A stretch of DNA of 40,709 nt from Holophagaceae bacterium (lineage in GTDB: Bacteria > Acidobacteriota > Holophagae > Holophagales > Holophagaceae), in assembly GCA_017859955.1 (NCBI GenBank), contig JAFNAB010000017.1, positions 1 through 40,709 of the forward strand, given 5' to 3'. This document shows positions 16,389-23,851 of the stretch, piece by piece. A model generated the notes under the pieces. It did no database searches. It saw nothing but the letters and a program-made list of their open reading frames with translations, and was not told the DNA's origin. The position numbers and the translations under genes are program-made. Every line of letters starts with the position of its first letter. Position 1 is the first letter of the stretch.

Positions 16389-17382
16389 AGTCCTCGCCTC
16401 CACCACCGCCCACGCTGATGAGGCCTTCCTCTTCCAGCTGTCGGACGATCTCCACGATCTCGTGCTGAGACTTCTCCACATCCTTGAGCTTGATGGGGCC
16501 CATGAACTCCATCTCTTCCTTCATCATCTCAACGGCCCGGCTCGACATGTTGCGGAAGAACTGGTTGCGCAGCTCCTCGCTGGTGCCTTTGAGGGCGATG
16601 GTGAGCACCTTCTTGTCGGCCCGTTTGAGGATCTCGGCGATGCCCAGGTCGTCGATGAGCAGGATGTCGTCGAAGACGAACATGAGGTCCCGGATGCTGG
16701 CGGCCAGTTGGGGGTTTTCGTTCTCGATCTTCTCCAGTACCACCCGGCCCGTGGAGCGGTCCATGCGGTTGAAGAGCTCGGCCACGGCCCGGACACCGCC
16801 GTAGGCCTCGGTGGCGAAGGAGCCCAGGGACTCCAGCTTCTGTTCCAGGATCAGGGAGATGCGGCGCACCACTTCGGGGCTGATTTCCTGGAGGTTGGCC
16901 ATGCGCATGGCCACATCGGCCCGCAGGGTTTCCGGAAGGCTGGCGATGAGTTCCCCGGCTTGGGTGGCATTGAGGTGGGCCAGGATGAGGGCGATGGTCT
17001 GGGGGTGTTCGCTCTGGATGAACTTGGAGAGCTGTTGGGGGTTGGCCCGCTCGATGCTGGAGAACCCCGCGGAACTCTCCAGGGCCTTGGTGAGGCGGTC
17101 GATGATCTTGCGGGCCGCTTCCGGGCCTACGGACTTGATGAGGAGCTTCTTGGCGTATTCCAGGCCACCCTGGGAGATATAGCTCTTGGCCAGGGTCATG
17201 GTGTGGAACTCTTCCAGGACCTCGTCGGCAATCTCTGGCTGGACGTTCTTGGTCAGCGCGATTTCCTTGGAGATGGACTGGATCTCGTCCTCTTCCAGAT
17301 ACTTGAAGATGCCAGCGGCACAGTCGTCCCCCAGGGCCACCATCAGAATCGCAGCCTTTTGGGTGCCGCTCAGTTTGGCCAT
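16378..17382 (-). CDS. fliG: Flagellar motor switch protein FliG
   Basis: A 334-residue cytoplasmic rotor protein that attaches to the MS ring (FliF), binds FliM and contacts MotA. The N-terminal domain starts LSGTQKAAILMVALGDD; the middle domain contains the EHPQTIALILAHL motif at about 124-136; the C-terminal torque domain contains the charged-residue helix region VLTIALKGTSEELRNQF and ends with a glycine-rich GGGGGEDYVS tail. GGAGG is six bases before the ATG. It starts two bases after the fliF stop codon. Confidence 0.97.
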   Translation of the reverse strand: MAKLSGTQKAAILMVALGDDCAAGIFKYLEEDEIQSISKEIALTKNVQPEIADEVLEEFHTMTLAKSYISQGGLEYAKKLLIKSVGPEAARKIIDRLTKALESSAGFSSIERANPQQLSKFIQSEHPQTIALILAHLNATQAGELIASLPETLRADVAMRMANLQEISPEVVRRISLILEQKLESLGSFATEAYGGVRAVAELFNRMDRSTGRVVLEKIENENPQLAASIRDLMFVFDDILLIDDLGIAEILKRADKKVLTIALKGTSEELRNQFFRNMSSRAVEMMKEEMEFMGPIKLKDVEKSQHEIVEIVRQLEEEGLISVGGGGGEDYVS

Positions 17383-17384
17383 GC

Positions 17385-19073
17385 CTACCTCCCGGTGTCT
17401 TCAAGCATCCAAGAGCGCACCAGGGAGGCTACCGTCTCGGCATCGCCCGTGGAGCTTTCCTGGATCCGCTTCTTGATGAGCTGGCGACGCTGTGCCTCTG
17501 GGGCGCTGGAAGCCCCTTCGGCGTTCAGTTCCGCCTCGATTTCAGCCGCGAGTTCTTCCTTGGTCTTGGTCTTGGTGTGGGTGATTCTGCGGCTGCTGGA
17601 CACGGATCCTCCCTCCTCGCCCTCCTCCCCGGCATGAACGCGCAGGGGGGATGGACGGTTGATGGCCGATGACAGTTTCTTGAGCATGGGGATCACGATC
17701 AGGAAAAGGACCACCAACCCAAGGATGGTCGGGAGCAGGTAGGGCACCAGGGCCTTGGCCTGATCGATCCAATATTGTTTCTGGGCGGCGGCCTCCTCCT
17801 TGGGGTTTTCCATGGAGGCGAAGGGGATGTTCTCCACTGTGAGCTGGTCTCCCCGGTCCTCCTTGATGCCCACCGCAGCGGCCACCTGGTCCCGGATCTT
17901 CTTGAGCTCCTCGGCGGTGCGGGGGGTGATCTTCTCCTTGGGGTCGCCCTTGGCGGGCTTCTCCCAGGAGGTGGCGTGATCCACGATCACCGCCAGGGAG
18001 ACCCGCTTGATGGTCCCCGGGGCCTGCTCCACGCTGCGTAAGGTCTTGCTGATCTCATAGTTGGTGGTGGTTTCCTTCTTTTCGCTGTTCTCCAGGACCC
18101 CGGCCCGGCCTCCCCCGCCGGCGGCGGGAGCCACGTTGGAGGCCGTTCCGGGAACCCCGGCGCCCCCTTCGCTCTTGGTGATCTTCTCTTCCTTCTGGTT
18201 CACGGAGCGTTCCACCTGCTCCTGGGGATTGAAGCGCTCTTCGTTGATCTTGACCTTGTCGAAGTCGAGGTCAAGATGAGCGGTGGCCCGCACCTTGCCG
18301 AGGCCGACCACGGGCTCCAGGAGCTCGGTCACCCGGCGCACCAGGTGATCCTCCTCCTCCCGCGCCACCTTCTTCTGGGAATCCGAAGCCCCCACCATGG
18401 GATCCCGGCCCGTGCGGCTGAGGATCCGACTGTACTGATCAATGATCACGACGCTCTCGGCCTTCAGGCCTTCGACGCTCCCTGCCACCAGATTGACGAT
18501 GGCCTGGGTGTTCTCCTCCGGCAGCAGGCGTCCTCCCTTGAGCTTCAGGAGCACGGAGGCCTTGGCCTCTTCCTTGTCGGTGACAAAGGGGCTGTCTGAA
18601 CCTGGAGTGATATGGACCACGGCATCCTGGACCTGCTGGAGGCTGCGGATTGTCTTGGCCAAGTCGGCTTCCAGGGCCCGACGGTGGACAACCTTCTGGG
18701 TGAAGTCGGTGGTGGTGAGGCTGGGGGACTCCAGCTTCTCGAAGCCTACCTTGTCCCCGTTCAGGAGGCCCTCTCCCGCGAAACGGAGTTTCAGTTCGCC
18801 GACGCGCTTCTCTGGGACGAAGACGGTGCGCTGGTCTGAACTGAGATCGTAGGGGATGTTCTGCTTGCGCAGACTCTCCACAATGGTGCTGGCGTCCCCC
18901 GGTGGGAGGTTCGATGCCAGGACTTCCATCTTGTCCTGGCTGGCCCAGACGCCAAAGCCCGCGAGGACGATGACGAAGGTCAGGACAATCACCCCGACCA
19001 CCGCCTTTTGGGTGGAGGACATGTTCTGGAGGGTGCGCTGGAGCTGGGAGGTCAGGTTGTTCTCGCCGGCCAT
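17385..19073 (-). CDS. fliF: Flagellar MS-ring protein FliF
   Basis: A 562-residue inner-membrane ring protein on which the basal body is built. First TM segment at about residues 23-45 (VVGVIVLTFVIVLAGFGVW), then ring-building motifs (periplasmic RBM1/2/3, including VHRRALEADLAKTI and the HITPGSDSPFV region), a low-complexity segment with PAAGGGGRAGVLENSEK, and a second TM at about 445-470 before the C-terminal cytoplasmic tail that binds FliG. AGGA precedes the ATG. Lies 29 bp after fliE and two bases before fliG. Confidence 0.96.
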   Translation of the reverse strand: MAGENNLTSQLQRTLQNMSSTQKAVVGVIVLTFVIVLAGFGVWASQDKMEVLASNLPPGDASTIVESLRKQNIPYDLSSDQRTVFVPEKRVGELKLRFAGEGLLNGDKVGFEKLESPSLTTTDFTQKVVHRRALEADLAKTIRSLQQVQDAVVHITPGSDSPFVTDKEEAKASVLLKLKGGRLLPEENTQAIVNLVAGSVEGLKAESVVIIDQYSRILSRTGRDPMVGASDSQKKVAREEEDHLVRRVTELLEPVVGLGKVRATAHLDLDFDKVKINEERFNPQEQVERSVNQKEEKITKSEGGAGVPGTASNVAPAAGGGGRAGVLENSEKKETTTNYEISKTLRSVEQAPGTIKRVSLAVIVDHATSWEKPAKGDPKEKITPRTAEELKKIRDQVAAAVGIKEDRGDQLTVENIPFASMENPKEEAAAQKQYWIDQAKALVPYLLPTILGLVVLFLIVIPMLKKLSSAINRPSPLRVHAGEEGEEGGSVSSSRRITHTKTKTKEELAAEIEAELNAEGASSAPEAQRRQLIKKRIQESSTGDAETVASLVRSWMLEDTGR

Positions 19074-19102
19074 GGGTTCCTTTCGATGGCCGGGCGCCTA
19101 GG

Positions 19103-19414
19103 TCACATCTGCGTTCGCATGACTTCCCGGTAAGCGTCGATCAGTTTGGACCGAACGGCCATCATCATCTGAAAACTGACATCGGCTTTCTGGACCGCCA
19201 GAATCGCCGTGTGCATGTCAGTTGTCTCTCCAGTCATCAAGTTCCGTGCCTCTTGCGCGGCAGTGCTCTGGGCGGCGTTCACTTCCTGGAGCGCCTGCTT
19301 GAGGATGTCGCCGAAATTGGCACCCTCAGCGTTCGAAGTTCCCTGGCTGGAGGCCGTTCCGGTCTCGGTGAGGGGCTTGATCGAGGGGAGATTGTTGAGG
19401 TTCAGGGGATCCAT
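19103..19414 (-). CDS. fliE: Flagellar hook-basal body protein FliE
   Basis: A 103-residue protein that joins the MS ring to the proximal rod. The family C-terminal block is present: TAILAVQKADVSFQMMMAVR followed by KLIDAYREVMRTQM. It lies between flgC and fliF in the standard order. No clear ribosome site is seen before the ATG at 19414. The 67-bp gap to flgC shows no gene. Confidence 0.93.
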   Translation of the reverse strand: MDPLNLNNLPSIKPLTETGTASSQGTSNAEGANFGDILKQALQEVNAAQSTAAQEARNLMTGETTDMHTAILAVQKADVSFQMMMAVRSKLIDAYREVMRTQM

Positions 19415-19481
19415 GGGGGCGGCTCGTAAGGGCTCAGTTCAGGATGGGGCAGGGAGTCGGGGGATGCCAGTCAGAATTCCG

Positions 19482-19904
19482 TCACTGGACCCGGAGTAGG
19501 TCCTGGGCGGAGAGTGCCATGGCCCTGACTGCCCGGACCACAGCCACATTGGCCTCGTAGGAGCGGCTGGCCTCGGTGAGGTTCACCATTTCTTCCACGG
19601 GGTTGACGTTGGGGTACTGCACGATCCCGTCGGCGTTGGCGTCCGGGTGGTTGGGTTCGTATTTGGCCGCGAAGGGGTCCTGGGAGTTGATGACCTGCCG
19701 CACCCCCACGCCCGTGAGTTCCATGCCGTCGGAGGTCTGACCCAGGGGTTGGACCTGGAAGGTGGCTTCCTTTTTCCGGTAGGGGCCGCCCTCGGTGGTC
19801 CGCGTGGTTTCGGCGTTGGCGACGTTGGCGGCGATGAGCTGGACCCGGAGGCGCTGGGCGCTCATGCCCGAGGCGGCGATGTCGTAGATCTTGTTGAAGC
19901 TCAT
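19482..19904 (-). CDS. flgC: Flagellar basal-body rod protein FlgC
   Basis: A 140-residue rod subunit exported through the flagellar type III apparatus. It has the N-terminal rod motif IAASGMSAQRLRVQLIAANVANAETT and the C-terminal block NPVEEMVNLTEASRSYEANV. ATG at 19904 has GGAG seven bases upstream and shares one base with the flgB stop (TGATG); a GTG three bases earlier is the alternative start. Length matches the family. Confidence 0.95.
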   Translation of the reverse strand: MSFNKIYDIAASGMSAQRLRVQLIAANVANAETTRTTEGGPYRKKEATFQVQPLGQTSDGMELTGVGVRQVINSQDPFAAKYEPNHPDANADGIVQYPNVNPVEEMVNLTEASRSYEANVAVVRAVRAMALSAQDLLRVQ

Positions 19905-20323
19905 CACTTGGCTCCGTCTTTGATGGCCTGGAGGAGGCGTCGGAGTTCGGACTGGGCAAAATTGGAACTGAGGACGTAGTTGCCTTGGGTCCTGGCCAGG
20001 AGCATGGATTCGCGATCCAGGCTCACGTCATTGCCGTCATTGCGCTCATAGTTGGGCCGGATGGGGTCGGTGGTGCGGGGGAGGGAACCCGAACTGGTGA
20101 CGGAGAGATGGTTCGCGTGGGTCCTCTGAATGGGCAAAGAATTCCCGGAAAGATTGTTGACCTCTTGCTTCAGGGCGGCTTCGAAGGAAAAGTCCTTGGT
20201 GTGGTAGCCCGGAGTGTCGAGGTTGGCCATGTTGGACGCGATGAGACCCAGACGCCGATTGGCCAGCGTCATGCTGCGGTCCATCGTTGTGATCATGGGG
20301 TTGGAGGATAGGAGGTCGAACAT
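19904..20323 (-). CDS. flgB: Flagellar basal-body rod protein FlgB
   Basis: A 139-residue rod subunit and the first gene of the flagellar operon. The rod-protein motif LANRRLGLIASNMANLDTPGY is at about residues 20-40 and the C-terminal block NYVLSSNFAQSELRRLLQAI is intact. ATG at 20323 is chosen over the in-frame ATG at 20488 because homology starts here and the sigma-54 promoter at 20371-20386 lies between the two. A weak AGGG site precedes the ATG. Confidence 0.93.
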   Translation of the reverse strand: MFDLLSSNPMITTMDRSMTLANRRLGLIASNMANLDTPGYHTKDFSFEAALKQEVNNLSGNSLPIQRTHANHLSVTSSGSLPRTTDPIRPNYERNDGNDVSLDRESMLLARTQGNYVLSSNFAQSELRRLLQAIKDGAK

Positions 20324-20324
20324 G

Positions 20325-20380
20325 GAACCCTGCAAAAATCGCCGGGATTCGGCGGAGGCGTGGAACGGGTTGCAGGGTTC
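20325..20380. repeat. 11-bp inverted repeat flanking the flgB transcription start
   Basis: GAACCCTGCAA at 20325-20335 and its reverse complement TTGCAGGGTTC at 20370-20380 are perfect over 11 bp, with a 34-nt spacer. The upstream arm overlaps the -12 part of the sigma-54 promoter and the downstream arm touches the flgB start codon. Confidence 0.5.
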
Positions 20381-20386
20381 GTGCCT
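20371..20386 (-). promoter_or_regulatory. Sigma-54 (RpoN) promoter of the flagellar operon
   Basis: On the minus strand the sequence is AGGCACGAACCCTGCA, which matches the consensus TGGCACG-N4-TTGCA at 10 of 12 defined positions with exact GG-to-GC spacing. The -12 GC is at 20373-20372, so transcription would start near 20360, about 37 nt before the flgB ATG. An enhancer-binding protein should act on it; none is encoded in the window. Confidence 0.75.
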
Positions 20387-20477
20387 GACAGCGTGCATGG
20401 CCCGGGTGGAACCTACATTCCTTCCCGCAGGGCGGCAGGTCCTTGGTACACTGCGGAAAGCCGCGCGAGGATATGAC

Positions 20478-20813
20478 ATGGACATCATTCAACGCACTCA
20501 AGGGGATACCCGAATCCTCTGCCCTGCTGGGAAGATCACCCTGGGGGAAGGCGATCAGGAACTCAGCGAAGCCGTTTGTGATGCCCTGGAGAGCGGAGCC
20601 CACCGGATTGTCATCAACTTCGAGGAGGTCAGCTATCTGGATTCCTCTGGCGTGGGCGAGTTGGTTAGCTGCTACAACGCCATCAAGAACGGGGGCGGCG
20701 AGCTGAGGCTGTGCGGCCTGAACGACCGGATCTCCCGGGTCATCGCTATGACCAGCCTCCATTCGGTGTTCGAAGTGACGGAAACCGAAGCCGAAGCTCT
20801 GGCTGGTAACTGA
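20478..20813 (+). CDS. STAS-domain protein (anti-sigma factor antagonist type)
   Basis: A 111-residue single-domain STAS protein. The phosphorylatable serine motif is VSYLDSSGVGELV at about 52-64, preceded by the first strands TRILCPAGKITLG. In the SpoIIAA/RsbV family such proteins are controlled by phosphorylation at the DSSG serine and bind an anti-sigma kinase. GAGG is seven bases before the ATG at 20478; a longer open frame reaches 20214 through the flagellar promoter and is rejected. Its kinase partner is not in the window. It ends eight bases before the Omp85-like gene, suggesting co-transcription. Regulatory target unknown. Confidence 0.88.
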   Translation: MDIIQRTQGDTRILCPAGKITLGEGDQELSEAVCDALESGAHRIVINFEEVSYLDSSGVGELVSCYNAIKNGGGELRLCGLNDRISRVIAMTSLHSVFEVTETEAEALAGN

Positions 20814-20821
20814 CGCGCTTC

Positions 20822-23800
20822 ATGGGTCTTCTTCGCGCATCCCTCCTCTCTTTAAATGCTCTGGCCTGCGCTCTGGCGGTGGCGGAGCCTCTCGTTTCGG
20901 TCCGCTATACCGGGGGGGGGGCCGATGACCAGGCCTTTGCCCGGGCCGCAGCCGGCCTCAAAGCCGGACAGGCTCTGGTCCCCGACCAGCTGGAAGTGGC
21001 CCTTGCCGCTATCCGGGCAACGGATCGCTTCCGACTTGTGTCCGGAGGCCTTGAGGCCGAGGGGGGGCAGACCGGGTGCCTGATCCGCCTGGAGCCCTGG
21101 CCCAACCTTGAGCGTTGGGAATGGGCGGGGGATTGCCCCCTGGCCCTGCGGAAATCCCTCTTCCCAGAATTGCGCAAGGGAATCCGGGTGGGGGAGGCTC
21201 GCCGGGAAATGTGGCGGAGCCGGGCCGAAACCCAACTGCGGGGCTCGGGCTATCCGGAGGCCAAGGTCAGTGTGGAGTCCACCCTCGGGGGCAAAGGTCT
21301 GAAGCTTGGCGTTGAGCTTGGGAACCCCGCCCTGGTGAAGGGCCTCGAGATCACCGGGGCCCTCGGCCCCTACTCGGTTGAAAAACTCCGGAAACTCATC
21401 GATGTCAAACCTGGCGTCAGCCTGTGGCATGTCGAGGCCGCCAGGGCCGCCAGGGCCAGTCTCAGGGAACGCTTCCTGAGGGATCGGCGGTACGAATGGA
21501 AGGCGGAACTGACCTTTGACCCTGCGTCGGGTGTTCTCAAGGCCCAGGTGGAGCCCGGTCCTCTGGTCCGCCTCCGCATTCTGGGTTCCGGCCTCGGGTG
21601 GAGTCGGGCCAAGGAGCTTCTGCCCCTCGCCCGCGCGGAGTCCTACAGCCCCGAACTCCTGGGAGAGGGGGAGCGCCGGATTCTGCGCCTCCTGCGTTCC
21701 CGGGGCTACCTGGATGCCCAGGTCAGCTCATCCCGTGAGATCCTCAAAGCCTCCCCCGACGAGGTGCAGGTCACCTATCGCATCCAGAGCGGACCCCGCT
21801 TCCGACTCCATGATCTGCGATTCGAGAAGAACGCCGAGCAGACTTCCGCACAGCTCCAGGACGCCCTGGCTATTCCTCGCCGCTGGCTGTTCTTTGGGGA
21901 GCCTCTCCTGACTCCGGATCTGATCAGCGGTTTGGAGGACCAGATCAAGGGGTTTTATGCCACCCGGGGGTACACCGACCTGAGTCTTCGCCGCCCTCCC
22001 ATGGAGCGCACTGGGGAGGAAGCGACTCTGGTCTTCCAGGTCCGGGAGGGGCATGCCAGGAGCCTTCGCCGCCTGGAACTTCGTGTGGCTCCAGAATTTG
22101 CAACCGAAGCTCCCCGGATGGCCGAGCTCCTGACCGCCTCTTTTGCGGACCGCCCCTTTCTTCTCAAATCCGGGGATCCGATTAAGCGGAACTACCGGAG
22201 CGACCGTCCCGGCCTGGGGAAGCACACGGCGACCCTGAGTCCCATCCCGGGTGAAGTCGGGGCCTATGCCCTTGACTTCTCAACCCCTGTGCCGATGGTC
22301 AAACGCGATCTGGCCCAGGTCCTCTATCTCGTTCATCAGCGCTTGGTGGCGCTGGGGGTGCAGCGGCCCCAGGAACACTTGAAGCTGGAAGAGGGGAACG
22401 GCCCCGCTGTGGTGCGGATAGACATCCCCAGCCAGCCCATGGAGCAGGTCCGGCGCCTGGTGGTCAAGGGGGCGGACCGAACCCGGGCCGAAGCCTTCCT
22501 CCGGGAGTCACTGCTGGATCCCGGGCAGCCCCTGGATCCCGAACGGGTGGTGCAAACCCAGTCGCGGGTGGCGAACCTTGGGGCCTTTGAGAGGGTGGAA
22601 CTCTTCAGCCTGTCGGAGGACAAGCCCGAGGTCTCCCCCTGGAAGCCCGGTGATCTCACCCTGAATGTCCAGGAGCGTTCGCCTTGGGTAATCACCAACG
22701 GTTTTGGCTACGATCGGGCCCAGGGCTATCACTTCGGTACCGGTGTCCAGCGGCTCAATGTTGGCGGCATGGGGCGCACCGTGGATTTCGGCCTGCGGGC
22801 GGGTGATGGCACCATCAACAACCCCTGGCTACGGAGGGTCTTTCCCACCGGTGATTCGCCCCGGTCCGTGGACGTGTACAGCCTGGGGTATACCGATCCG
22901 TGGTTCTCACCCTGGAGTTGGTTGCCGCAACATGCCCAGCTTCGCATGGAAGGGGCCTACATCTTCGAGCGCCGGGATGCCTATGAAATCCGGAGGCAGC
23001 GCATTACTGCGGGGCTGGAGTGGCGGAAGGGGGAGCATCTGCTCTTCCAGATCGGGCACCGTTTCGAGCAGGCGAATGTGAAGGCCAGGGCTGATCTGAA
23101 CGCCCCCACGGTCCCCGATGAGGTGTTGAACCAGATCACCCACAGCCCGAGCCATTCGGTGATCTCGGCACCCTATTTCCAGGTGGTGCGGGACACACGG
23201 GACAACCCCTTTGATCCCACCAGCGGACGCTATTCCGTGGGACGGGTCGAGCTGGCGACCCAGTTCCTGGGCACCAGCCCCAATAGCAGCTTCGTGAAAG
23301 TGGACCTTCGCCACCAGTGGACCTGGCCCGTAGGGGCGAGGGCCCGGGCTGGGGTTGCCATGCTGGGGCTCCGGCTGGGTATGGCCCGGCCCACCGCCAG
23401 CAGTGCGGAGGATCTTCCCCTATCCGAGCGATTCTTCGGGGGTGGGCCCTTCTCCCAACGTGGGGTGCAGCCGGATTGGCTGGGGCCAAGGACTCAAGTG
23501 CCCATGACCACCTCCAGCGGGACCCAGGTGGAGCAATGGGTGGCCCTGGGGGGTCAGGGCCTGGCCCTGGTCAACGCCGAGTACCGCTTTCCGATCCTGC
23601 GCCCCACCTTCTGGGGAGAGGTCTTCGTGGATTCGGGACAGGTCTACGCCAAGATCAGCGACAAACATCACGATCCCTTCCGGACCGCCCTGGGGGTGGG
23701 GGCGATCCTCAAGATCGGCTTCCCCATCAAGATCGAGTACGCGGTGGACCTGAAGCAGCTTCTGGGTAAGACCCGCACCCAGGATGAGAAGGATACCCAG

Positions 23801-23839
23801 TTGAAGAACCTGCTGATCTCGGCAGGGTTCCAGTTCTGA
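20822..23839 (+). CDS. Omp85-superfamily outer-membrane protein (BamA/TamA-like)
   Basis: A 1005-residue protein with an N-terminal signal peptide (hydrophobic to about 21), a long periplasmic region with repeated POTRA-like units (about 24-620; for example GRYTDL-type turns and VRRLVVKGADRTRAEAFLRESLL) and a C-terminal beta-barrel of about 380 residues ending in the outer-membrane signature GFQF. The barrel has ERFFGGGPFSQRGVQ, corresponding to the L6 RG motif of Omp85 proteins, although the usual RGF/RGY is RGV here. It inserts or translocates outer-membrane proteins; whether it is the essential BamA or a TamA-like paralogue cannot be decided. A run of ten G at 20912-20921 (codons 31-34) lies just after the signal peptide. 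Confidence 0.85.
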   Translation: MGLLRASLLSLNALACALAVAEPLVSVRYTGGGADDQAFARAAAGLKAGQALVPDQLEVALAAIRATDRFRLVSGGLEAEGGQTGCLIRLEPWPNLERWEWAGDCPLALRKSLFPELRKGIRVGEARREMWRSRAETQLRGSGYPEAKVSVESTLGGKGLKLGVELGNPALVKGLEITGALGPYSVEKLRKLIDVKPGVSLWHVEAARAARASLRERFLRDRRYEWKAELTFDPASGVLKAQVEPGPLVRLRILGSGLGWSRAKELLPLARAESYSPELLGEGERRILRLLRSRGYLDAQVSSSREILKASPDEVQVTYRIQSGPRFRLHDLRFEKNAEQTSAQLQDALAIPRRWLFFGEPLLTPDLISGLEDQIKGFYATRGYTDLSLRRPPMERTGEEATLVFQVREGHARSLRRLELRVAPEFATEAPRMAELLTASFADRPFLLKSGDPIKRNYRSDRPGLGKHTATLSPIPGEVGAYALDFSTPVPMVKRDLAQVLYLVHQRLVALGVQRPQEHLKLEEGNGPAVVRIDIPSQPMEQVRRLVVKGADRTRAEAFLRESLLDPGQPLDPERVVQTQSRVANLGAFERVELFSLSEDKPEVSPWKPGDLTLNVQERSPWVITNGFGYDRAQGYHFGTGVQRLNVGGMGRTVDFGLRAGDGTINNPWLRRVFPTGDSPRSVDVYSLGYTDPWFSPWSWLPQHAQLRMEGAYIFERRDAYEIRRQRITAGLEWRKGEHLLFQIGHRFEQANVKARADLNAPTVPDEVLNQITHSPSHSVISAPYFQVVRDTRDNPFDPTSGRYSVGRVELATQFLGTSPNSSFVKVDLRHQWTWPVGARARAGVAMLGLRLGMARPTASSAEDLPLSERFFGGGPFSQRGVQPDWLGPRTQVPMTTSSGTQVEQWVALGGQGLALVNAEYRFPILRPTFWGEVFVDSGQVYAKISDKHHDPFRTALGVGAILKIGFPIKIEYAVDLKQLLGKTRTQDEKDTQLKNLLISAGFQF
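20912..20921 (+). repeat. G10 homopolymer tract in the Omp85-like gene
   Basis: Ten consecutive G in codons 31-34 of the gene, directly after the signal peptide. It is the longest single-base run I found in the window; runs of eight or nine occur elsewhere (acsE, acsC, csp). A slip of one base would shift the frame and truncate the protein. Confidence 0.9.
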
Positions 23840-23851
23840 TATGGAGCTCCA

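Noticed and set aside
20324-20488. Longer N-terminal version of FlgB starting at 20488
   Set aside because: The extension has no homology and would contain the sigma-54 promoter and overlap the divergent STAS gene.
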